From NCBI GenBank assembly GCA_011037195.1, contig JAAEAF010000230.1, forward strand, positions 103,924-167,923: 64,000 bases of DNA, written 5' to 3'. Below the pieces are notes generated by a model. That model did not search any database. It had not been told where the DNA came from and saw only the letters and a program-made list of their open reading frames with translations. Position 1 is the first letter of the stretch. The number at the start of each line of letters is the position of its first letter. The position numbers and the translations under genes are program-made. Shown here in pieces: positions 56,075 to 64,000 of the stretch. Source of the stretch: Triatoma infestans (Eukaryota > Arthropoda > Insecta > Hemiptera > Reduviidae).

Positions 56075-56510
56075 TCAACCAAATATGTCCTTCAGATTTT
56101 CCCTTCAATTCTCTCTTTCAATTGAATCCTATGCACCAAGTCCATTTTCACTGAGAGACTCCCTCAGGAGATCTAACCATGTTTTTGGGCCGCCTTTTCT
56201 TTCTCCTGCGATCCACTTCCCATTCCATCATCTGCTTCGCTACCCTTCCACCTTCCATCCTAAATACGTGTCCAAACTAGCACAACCTTCCTATCCTCTC
56301 CAGAACATTGTGCTTCACATGCATTATTTCCCTTATTTCTTCATTCCTTCTCCTTTCCATTTCGAAACTCTAGCAGATCTTCTCCAAAAATCCATCTCAG
56401 TTGTAAGGGAACCTGCGCCCGTAAGCTTCAGATGTTTCCGACGGGTCAATGTTTCCGTTCCATATAGCTACATACTTTCCACAATTCCTTTATAAATTAT
56501 CTTTATTGTG
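56075..56510 (-). pseudogene. RTE-like LINE C-terminal remnant, minus strand
   Basis: Complement from 56510: LYGTETLTRRKHLKL, MDFWRRSARVSKWKGEGMKK, EIMHVKHNVLERIGRL, FGHVFRMEGGRVAKQMMEWE and RRRKKRRPKNMV. This is the ordered post-RT region (YGSETW, MKFLRR..GVSR, VLERI.R..L.WFGHV.RM, RRKRGRPKK.W). Several stops and frameshifts. The 136-codon plus frame at 56085-56495 is its shadow. Confidence 0.75.
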
Positions 56511-57956
56511 TGGTTCAGAATTTTACCCTACAAAACTTAATTCAGCATCACAATTATTTCTCTTTACACTGCTATTCTTGGATTTATTTCTTTATTTTTA
56601 GGAACCATTCCTTTCAATAATCTACCCTAAATACTTAAAAGAATCCATGCCTCTAATTATCTCTCTTTACAAGCAGGTTACCATGATCACTTCTTGTAGA
56701 CAGATATTCTATTTCTTGACCTCCAAACCCCAAGCACTATACGCTTGTCAAATTATATTTAAATACTAAAATTAAATAACACGGAATCAACAGTTTTGTT
56801 TTACAAAAATAAAATCGTGCATATCACAATCATTTCATGGCTGGGTATAATAATACTTCTCATCTACTGACCAGTGTTTATTATTTACATTTAGGTCGTG
56901 AATCAAAGGTTAAACATATATTTGTTTATGTGTAAAAAATATATATAAAATATAAATTAAAATGGGGGAGCTAAATGTATATTTAATATAACATTTATAG
57001 ACTGATATATGTCAAAAAATTTTGTAACAAACAATTTTCTGACGGCTAACTCACGACGAACTAACCAAATCTGTAGAAGGACCGCCAAAAATATTATAAT
57101 TACATTTTCAAGGGCTACTCAAGGATTCTCTTCACTTAATTATTTTCTATAGTTATTATATGTAGGTGGGCAAATAGAAATGAAATGATAATATGACGAA
57201 ATGATATACTAGATGTAACAATTGACAGACAATGATAACCACTGCTGGTGAAATTTATTCTTACAATACAAATCAATAAATCTAAATTGTATAAATGATT
57301 TATTTTTTGTCTACTAATATAGGATTTGTCATTAGATATTATTAATTAATTATCTATTGTTTGCTATTTTTAATTATGTACCATATATATGAATCAGCGG
57401 GTAATAAACTTTCGATTTTATTTTAAACAAAATATAGATGAAGCAAAAAAAAATAGCATTCATATTTTAACAAAACAATAAATTGTATTAAATAATTTGT
57501 TTTTTTATTTTATATATTTTATTTAATAATTTTAATATTTTTATTGACTATAAAATTAGTTTCCAAACTTTAGCTGATTTTTTTTCGAGATTTAACCACT
57601 TTTAATGAATTTTCTTTCTCTATTGCTGTATGAAAGAAAGATCAAGCCAATTTTCCAAACTTCTTATCTGAAATACCAACTAGCTATGAAGCTTCTGGGA
57701 TGGAAAACATTTTTTCTTTTTTTTTTGAGTGATTGTAAGCAACAACTCATTACTCAAAAATTCATGTATTCAAACTTGATAACATTTCTGGGACGAAAGG
57801 ATACGAAGTTGAAGATTACAATAAAAATGATGAAAACTATCAATCAATCATTCAACTGTTTTATTTTTTATTATTAACCAATTTTCTTCAAACTTGGAAG
57901 TCGAAATGTATTAAATGAATTTTAACATTATATAATTTTTTTTTTTTTTTTGTATT
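56511..57956. other. No recognised feature
   Basis: AT-rich. 57881-57942 and 58287-58350 are near-identical (TTTTCTYCAAACTTRGAA, CGAAATGTATTAAATGAA), a local direct duplication. Confidence 0.45.
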
Positions 57957-58003
57957 TTAAAGGTGCACAACATCAATAGTCCTTTGCATCTGAACTATTT
58001 TAA
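57957..58003 (-). mobile_element. SINE tail trace, minus strand
   Basis: TTTTAAAGGTGCACAACATC, then AATAGTCCTTTGCATCTGAA, resembles the complement of the SINE 3' end; diverged. Confidence 0.4.
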
Positions 58004-58143
58004 ATAGACACTTTACATTATAATAAAACCCTCTATATTATAGGAACAAATGAACTCTAATAAAAAAAAAAAAAGTAAACAAAATAATATCTTAACCTTT
58101 TTACTTTAATATTGTGTAATATTTACATTTATCCTAGTAAGTA

Positions 58144-58260
58144 CATTCATTCATCCTTATAAAAAAAAAGTGCATCCTTATAAATACATTCATCTTTATA
58201 AACACATTCATCCTCATAAATACATTCACCCTTATAAATACATTTATCCATTAAAACACA
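58144..58260 (+). repeat. ~18-bp minisatellite
   Basis: About six imperfect units of CATCCTTATAAATACATT. Confidence 0.85.
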
Positions 58261-59074
58261 ATTACGCAACTCACATACGTCTATTTACCAATTTTCTCCA
58301 AACTTAGAATACTCGAAATGTATTAAATGAACTTTAACATTATATAAATGTGGTATTGACGGGAAATGTTGCGATGATGATTGAAGAAATTTACATTCAC
58401 GTTGATACTCTCACTATTTTTATCTACTTGACCGTTTTATTCAATAAGAAGTGTAGTCTAATTAAAGGGTGACGACAGACTGAGAGCAACGAGCGATAGT
58501 GCTAGCCAAAGCTAACTTATTGATATTGTGGTGATTAAGAGCCTTGCTTGCTCACTTGTTGAAGACCGGGACCGTATATACTTTAATAAATGTACAACAT
58601 TTTCATTATTCTTTCCCTCTTGACACATTCTAGAATGGAGATCACCTGGGTTGTTATCAGAAGAAGTGCACAAGATGTTTGTTTTAAAAACATGTTTAAT
58701 TAGGTTTGAACATTTTTTTTTTTTTAAATAAATTTCAGATAACAACGCACAACTTCTCTTACAGTATACATTATGAATAACGATAAAATCAGTTTTGTCA
58801 TAAGTCACATAAGTCGTAAGTCGGCGATTATTTGTGCTTGATTTCATATGCTTAGATTCTAAACTTGGCCTGTTTTTTTTTACAAAATCCTAGGGTGTTT
58901 GTTGCTTAATCTGACAGTCAAGACGAGCATTCAAGTTGTCTAGGGCGTGCGTGATGCGCAGTCAATAGCATCACTGATGATGTCCAGTGATATTAGTGAC
59001 GTTGCTGTGACTTGATGTGATAAGAAGTATATCATTTCCATCATAACTAACGTAATTCTGATGGGACATTATCA
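58261..59074. other. No recognised feature
   Basis: Moderate GC at 58450-58640 and 58890-59020 without a recognisable domain. Confidence 0.4.
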
Positions 59075-59410
59075 TTACATCTTTCCCAGGAGTGTACCAA
59101 AAATCAAATTTTGGCGCATTATATACGCCAAACGTATGTGAAGAGATTTTTTGGAGAATAACTCTCCAGAAGAAAAATTTAGTAAAACTGAAATTGCACT
59201 TTCGATTGTCGGATCCGATGTTGGTACCAAAATTGAATGTGAAGCTTCCTGCATATTTCTTCGTTTATGAAATATTTTGTTCACACATATACTAAAACAT
59301 ATGCAAATACTAATTAGGAAAATATATATTTGGTTCTCTGGAAATTTCAAACTATATTCCCGATGGAAATTCAGTTCCATCTTCTTCTAAAATTGGATAA
59401 TATTATAATA
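59075..59410 (-). repeat. Repeat A fragment, minus orientation, diverged
   Basis: GTAAAACTGAAATTGCACTT, GATCCGATGTTGGTACC and TTTATGAAATATTTTGTTCA match the complement of inner repeat A blocks in order. Confidence 0.5.
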
Positions 59411-59732
59411 CTTTCTTTTTGAACAACACAAAAACGTAATAAGACAATGTAGCGGTAGGAGTCAGAAAACAGACCGGCATAAAATAGTGAAGTTTTTTTT
59501 AATCTTTCTTTCCTAGCACATGTACAAACATCATTGATCGGAATTATTAATTACATAATTTCCTAGTTTTCAATAAGAATAAGATCAAATGTTCTTATAA
59601 TTACGTGGACTTTGAGCATGTGAAAGACTATATAAATTACTTAAGTATAACATTCTCTAGTTCCGGTCTGTTCTTCAAAGCAGCAACTTACACTAGTTCC
59701 AGAGCAGCTATTGCAGCAAGCAATGTATTAAG

Positions 59733-60878
59733 TAGGGGAAAGTGGTGCTTGTTGTTACAAATTTCAGTTAACATTTTTTAATTGCAGTATGTTGCACTCA
59801 AAATTGCTGAAAATTGATTAATTTGTTGTCTCATTTATTTCTACTAATTATATATTTTTTTGAGATTTTGTATTTAAAAAATTCAAATACTATTAAAATG
59901 CGCGGACTGTAACAACGTGCCCTTCGGTAAGGCTTGTTGTTACATGCGGAGGCTAAGTTGTTACAATGTATAAAATATATAATTGGGTGTTTATTTTAAG
60001 CAAATAAAACTGAAATATGTTCAATAAACAAATTATCAGATTTTTATTTTAATAATAATAATAGCAGCTTGATTATGATCTAAACATGGATTATTACAAA
60101 CTTAAATTCATTCTCTTTGTATTCACTGTCACTACCCATCTCTAATTCCGAATTACAATTGAGGCAAATATATCTAGGGTCATTTTTAACACATTTTGAC
60201 TGGGGCCGATCTTTTGCACTGCATGCATTCAACCCAATTCTCTCCACCTTTTGACTGCGATCATGGTTTTTAGACATTTCAGGCACAGCCAGTCCTCATC
60301 TTCTTCTCCGGAACTTGATGATGGCAAATTATTTTTTTGATATTTGTTCGCAGTTTTGGAGACCCAGATTTTCTTTATGTTAGAATTTCCAACTTTTTCA
60401 TTTTTTTTTTTTTTGGCTTCATTTCTTTTAAGATCTGCCGTGATTTGATTTAAGATTTGAAGTGGGGCAAGTTGTTACACTGTAACAACATGCTCCAACC
60501 AAGTGTAACAACTAACCCCATTGACGCTATTTCACTAATTAATCCGTAAACACATAAAACACATAGGAAATACTAGCGCAACCATATTGGATTCATACTA
60601 CGGATGTATGAATTAACAGCCTAAGTATGACTTATCTTTAGTAGTTTTCAGATCACAGCTTTCGGTTTCAATAATAAAATGTAGCTTCCACTATGTTATT
60701 TCGAGGAAAGTCACACAATGCTGCCATATGCAACAGAATCTTAGCGGGAACTGGTTACAACAAACAACACTCGCATGTCTCTCAACTTTGACCACTTAGG
60801 AAGTGCTTCTCTCAGTCGAATTTTTAAAAATTACCTGTAACAACATACCCCTGTAACAACAAGCCCCACCCTCCCCTA
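59733..60878. mobile_element. pogo-like TIR element, 1,146 bp, TA-flanked
   Basis: Left end TAGGGGAAAGTGGTGCTTGT, then TGTTAC; right end complement TAGGGGAGGGTGGGGCTTGT, then TGTTAC. Both include the TA target. The ACTTGTTGTTAC / GTAACAAC motif recurs as subterminal repeats (near 59910-59965, 60475-60510, 60755-60770, 60835-60860). It encloses a C-terminal transposase remnant on the minus strand but no DDE core, so it is a non-autonomous deletion derivative. Confidence 0.8.
60080..60460 (-). pseudogene. PHD-like zinc-finger tail of a pogo-like transposase
   Basis: Complement from 60460: NEKVGNSNIKKIWVSKTANK, then an acidic LPSSSSGEEDEDWLCLKCLK, then after a frameshift ERIGLNACSAKDRPQSKCVKNDPRYICLNCNSELE (60232-60130). 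The serine/acid stretch followed by CX2C...C...YICXXC is the C-terminal arrangement of many insect pogo/jerky-like transposases. DDE core absent. Confidence 0.6.
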
Positions 60879-61416
60879 TTTGTAACAGATCTAAAATGGT
60901 TGCATGGAATTCCAAGAAGCAATTGAAATGATGCTCTTTGCTGTTTAGGAACTGAATCTGGGGATTAATATAGATTATTGAGCTGGAGAAAGCTTTTTTA
61001 ATTTTATTTCAGCGTCAATTGCATTTGGCTAAATATACATTAAATTTAATTATAAGAATGGATTATATACATTGAACATGAAGGAAGAGAGGCATCCTAA
61101 ACTTTGTATTTGCTCTCAAAATCTAAAGCAGACTCGAAACTTAAGTTTCAGCTAAAAGTTTCTCAGCTAAAAGATGTAATTCGTCCAATTAATTTTTCAT
61201 ATATTTTGGGAATAGATGATGGCACAGCAAGAAAAAAAGTTGTACCTTCATTATTAAAGAATTTTATATAAAGGATTTAGATCAGTTAAGTAATTCTAGA
61301 TGCAGTGATTATTATATTGATATCTTCAATCCAGCCCTTGATCTACAATTATACTTAAACTTTAATTTACCAATATGTTTCATGGCACAAATCAAGACAT
61401 CTAGTTAACATTAGAT
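60879..61416. other. No recognised feature
   Basis: AT-rich, no frame of note. Confidence 0.45.
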
Positions 61417-61426
61417 AAAAAAGTTA

Positions 61427-61727
61427 TTAGAGACATTTTCCATGGTAGCCTGCTTCATTTTGTGGTCATCGACCGGTTTCGGGTGTTCGCCCATCTTCAG
61501 GATGCGTTTTTCAGACAGTGTGACAACCCAGACTTGCACAGAGCAAATTTAGTTTACAACAAACTGGTTTACGCTAAATTTGCTCTGTGCAAGTCTGTGT
61601 TGTCACGCTGTCTGAAAAACCTGAAGATAGGCGAACGCCCGAAACCTGTCGATGACCACAAAATGAAGCAGGCTACCACGGAAAATGTCTCTGATGCTTT
61701 CCAGCTCTGCGGAACCAACCACCAAAC
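61427..61727. mobile_element. ~300-bp palindromic (fold-back) element, copy 2
   Basis: Flanked by the 10-bp duplication AAAAAAGTTA (61417-61426 and 61728-61737). The left arm (61427-61560: AGAGACATTTTCCATGGTAG..CAGAGCAAATTTAGTTTAC) pairs with the right arm (61575-61692: ..GAAAATGTCTCT). The same unpaired tail as copy 1 follows (GATGCTTTCCAGCTCTGCGG then AACCAACCACCA). The right arm carries CCTGAAGATAGGCGAACGCC then CGAAACC. The 94-codon frame across it is a shadow. Confidence 0.85.
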
Positions 61728-61737
61728 AAAAAAGTTA

Positions 61738-62079
61738 CTGTTTTAAATGCAAAAAACTAATGTAAAATTTGTCAGTCAGACCGTAATGAGTCAACCATAT
61801 TCTATTTGAATATTCAACACTGCAGTCGATCAGAAAATTCTTTAATATTGACAAGATTAGGATGTTTAATCGACAGTGCTGCTACAGTTAGATATTTTTT
61901 TTATTAAGTATGTTAAATATATTTGTTTAGAGGGCTTGTTATTGATTAATTATATTTCCTCTCTCTCTATCTCTCTCTATAGTTTATAATAATAACACTC
62001 TATCTAGAATTGTAAATAGTCAATGTTCTTTAGTCTTTGAAGATAAACACGATCAACAACTAATAAAAGTATTAATTTA
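61738..62079. other. No recognised feature
   Basis: AT-rich, a CTCTCTCTATCTCTCTCTAT run near 61960-61980. Confidence 0.5.
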
Positions 62080-62418
62080 CCCGTGTGGAGTCGGGTTAGA
62101 ATAGCTCCACGGTATTCCCTGCCTGTCGTAAAAGGCGACTAAAAGGGACCTAGCAGGACAGCTTGGGAGTAAACTGAGTACTGTCCTGTTAGAAGGGGTG
62201 AGCTGGCAGCAGGGCTCATTTAGTAATACGGCGGCGGAGGAACTGCGTTGCGGTCAACGGCGGCGTTTACGGTCCAGTTAGGTGACTACTGCGAGGGGTA
62301 GATGGTGCTCTACAGCCGTGGCGAAAGGCAGGCCATCTAGGAGAGGGAACTCCAAACAAACTCACTGGTCCTCCAGGTTGGGGGTTGGGCGAGGGGCTGA
62401 CACCCCCTCCCTTTAAAA
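62080..62418 (+). promoter_or_regulatory. GC-rich 5' UTR / presumed internal promoter region of an RTE-like LINE
   Basis: An abrupt change from AT-rich flank to GC-rich sequence at 62080. Contains CTGCCTGTCGTAAAAGGCGA then CTAAAAGGG, and just before the start codon GGTTGGGGGTTGGGCGAGGG then GCTGACACCCCCTCCC. Sequences of this kind precede the endonuclease ORF in insect RTE-like elements as I remember them. The promoter function is inferred. Confidence 0.6.
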
Positions 62419-63255
62419 ATGTCTCTCGTTATGGAACAGCCACAGATAGTTAGAAACCGGATTGTCTCAAATGGTTATGGACTAAGGCATGTTAAAGGAC
62501 TTAAACTTTGGAATCTTGGAACTTGGAATGTGAGAAGCCTATATAGTGCGGGTATGAGTGGGCAGTTGGAACAACAGATGAAGAAATATGAAATGGATCT
62601 AGTGGCTTTGCAGGAAATAAGATGGCGACAGACGGAATTCGTGCATCTGCAAGACCATGTGCTTATAAACAGCGGTCATGAAGCTAATATCCTAGGAACA
62701 GGGTTCATAGTTAGCAATAAAATAAAGCATAGTATAATTAAATATGAGGCGATAAATGAGAGAATTTGCTACCTCAGGTTGAAAGGAAGATTTTTCAATG
62801 TCTCCTTAGTAAGTGTCCACGCTCCGACTGAAGAAGCTAGGGAGGAAGATAAAGATGTATTTTTTGAGGAACTTGCCAGACTGACCGATGCAGTTCCGGC
62901 CCATGACATCAAGATAATAATAGGTGATATGAATGCCAAGATTGGTAAAGAGGAGCGGTACAGACCAGTCATAGGGCCACATAGTATGCATGACGTATCT
63001 AACGGTAACGGTCAACGAGCGATTGGCTTTGCAACTGAAAAAGGTCTTAGGATATGTAGCACCTATTTTGAAAATAAGAAGAATATTTATAAAGAAACCT
63101 GGATCTCCCCCGACGGAAGGACAAAGAATCAGATAGATCACGTTATGATAAGTGGAAGGCATTTCTCTGATGTTATGAATGTGAGGAGCTATAGAGGTGC
63201 TGATTGCGACTCTGATTACCTGGTAAAGGTAAAAATTCGCAGAGGTTGGCAATAA
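62419..63255 (+). pseudogene. APE-type endonuclease domain of an RTE-like LINE
   Basis: Would nick the target DNA to start reverse transcription. 278 codons from ATG 62419. Motifs: GTWNVRSL at 34-41 (Asn37), LQEIRW at 64-69 (Glu66), VSVHAPT at 131-137, IIIGDMNAKIG at 166-176 (Asp170, Asn172), NQIDHVMIS at 237-245 (Asp240). The final block reads GADCDSDYLVKVKIR (260-274), where the family has SDH(Y)LV: the catalytic His codon is missing (around 63214-63219), an apparent in-frame deletion. A frameshift near 63240 then ends the frame at TAA 63253 instead of joining the RT linker, which continues in another frame (RLAIRLHRRGEKRKMFQ). Likely inactive. Confidence 0.85.
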
Positions 63256-64000
63256 GGTTGCATCGTAGAGGAGAGAAAAGAAAAATGTTTCAGATAAAAA
63301 AATTAAGTATTCAAGAGAAGAAGGAAGAATATGAGAGGAATTTGGAGGAAAAGTTTAGAAGAGATAGAGCCGATAGTAATAACGTTGATATGAGGTGGAA
63401 TGCTATTAAGAAAGGTATGTGTGAAGCTGCACAGGAGGTCTTGGGAGATAGAAAGAGGAAAGAAAGGAACAATTGGTTTGACAGTGAAGCGCAGGAGGCA
63501 GTAAAAATGCGAAATGAAGCTAGAGCTAAGATGCTTACGAGAGTTACAAGGGAAACGGCGAGAGAATATAAGGAAAAAGAAAAACTGCCAGAAGAATATG
63601 TAGAAAGAAGAAAAGAGAGGCGGAGTTTCGCAAGCTGGAACAAATGCAGACACATTTTGACAGAAATAGCTCTCGAAAATTTTTTAAAGCCGTTAAAGAG
63701 ATAAAAGGTGGATACCAGCCAAGAATAAGCTTAGTGGAAAGTAAAGAGGGAGAACTGATATGTGATGAAGCGGCAATTCTTGAAAGATGGGCTCAATACT
63801 TCGAAGAAGTTCTGAATGATGGGGTCTTGACTGAAGAAGATTGTGGTTTAAGTATGGGGGAAGTAGGAAGGAATGGGGAGGATGAAGTAGAGTTAGAAAG
63901 CCCGCCATCAAAAGACGAATTCGAGGACACATTGGAGGTGCTGAAAAATAACAAGGCTCCAGGAATGGATGGTATAAGCGCTGAGATGTTGAAAGCTGCA
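63256..64000 (+). pseudogene. RT N-terminal region of the same LINE, cut by the window edge
   Basis: Linker in the frame of 63246: MFQIKKLSIQEKKEEYERNL, EVLGDRKRKERNNWFDSEAQ, RNEARAKMLTRVTRETAREY. A one-base-type frameshift in the A-rich run at about 63573-63584 moves the reading to TARRICRKKKREAEFRKLEQM, SSRKFFKAVKEIKGGYQPRI, ERWAQYFEEVLNDG and NNKAPGMDGISAEMLKAA at the edge. It is homologous but clearly not identical to residues 20-205 of the frame at 2-2107, so it is a different family of the same clade. The catalytic RT motifs lie outside the window. Confidence 0.8.

Noticed and set aside
56085..56495. 136-codon plus-strand gene
   Set aside because: Shadow frame opposite an RTE-like C-terminal remnant.
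62806..63252. 148-codon minus-strand gene
   Set aside because: Shadow of the LINE endonuclease frame.
63303..63932. Minus-strand frames with hydrophobic/serine-rich sequence
   Set aside because: Complement of the lysine/glutamate-rich LINE linker region.
1..64000. Left-edge and right-edge LINEs being two parts of one family
   Set aside because: The overlapping linker regions (EKSLGDRKKQTRNDWYD versus EVLGDRKRKERNNWFD and onward) are homologous but too different for copies of one recent family.

Overview
This window looks like eukaryotic, most likely arthropod (insect), genomic DNA: AT-rich, without any recognisable complete host gene, rRNA or functional tRNA gene, and filled with remains of transposable elements of insect-typical groups (RTE-like, Jockey-like and RNase-H-bearing LINEs, mariner, pogo-like and hAT-like DNA transposons, Penelope-like pieces, a tRNA-headed SINE). 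A hemipteran is plausible, but the sequence does not prove it. Most open frames are short chance frames or pieces of decayed transposons. The one long frame is the reverse transcriptase of an RTE-like LINE at the left edge (2-2107). A different member of the same LINE clade starts near 62080 and runs off the right edge.

Layout. 1-3647: RTE-like LINE and its 3' UTR, which carries a tandem ~290-bp duplication interrupted by an RNase-H-LINE with a 14-bp target duplication. 5436-6731: mariner copy 1. 6888-7810: two fragments of an abundant repeat (called repeat A here), one split by a SINE. 8598-10262: RTE remnant split by a Jockey element with a 13-bp target duplication. 10405-13880: run of repeat A copies. 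13966-14890: Jockey (minus). 16344-18190: two repeat A copies, the first split by a 624-bp repeat B. 19441-20970: Jockey then RTE remnants. 21668-21886: SINE. 23844-25103: mariner copy 2 (minus). 26850-28080: repeat A pieces, Penelope-like endonuclease remnant, 60-bp minisatellite. 29707-29764: possible host exon. 30338-30642: palindromic element. 30716-31735: repeat B split by a hAT-like element. 32822-33434: small TA-flanked TIR element. 35383-36490: repeat A split by an RNase-H LINE. 37707-38617: internally deleted mariner. 39367-41372: SINE/LINE chimera and another LINE insertion. 43398-46245: repeat A pieces, a TIR element with 78-bp ends, and the best repeat A copy. 48355-49378: second mariner family. 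50100-51530: SINEs and an RNase H piece. 53830-56510: LINE remnants. 59733-60878: pogo-like element. 61427-61727: second palindromic element. 62080-64000: 5' end of an RTE-like LINE.

Nothing here works as a pathway. The biology is one of nested insertions whose order can be read from target duplications. The least ordinary items are (i) the ~300-bp fold-back element, present twice with target duplications of different length (13 and 10 bp) and a shared unpaired tail; (ii) repeat A, about 20 copies in 64 kb, with an 11-bp terminal inverted repeat, hairpins at both ends, an embedded GT microsatellite and repeated ACCGGAAGT motifs, reminiscent of DINE/HINE-type Helentron derivatives; and (iii) a tRNA-headed SINE family, one copy of which has a LINE-like 3' tail. 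All family assignments were made by eye from motifs, without database searches.
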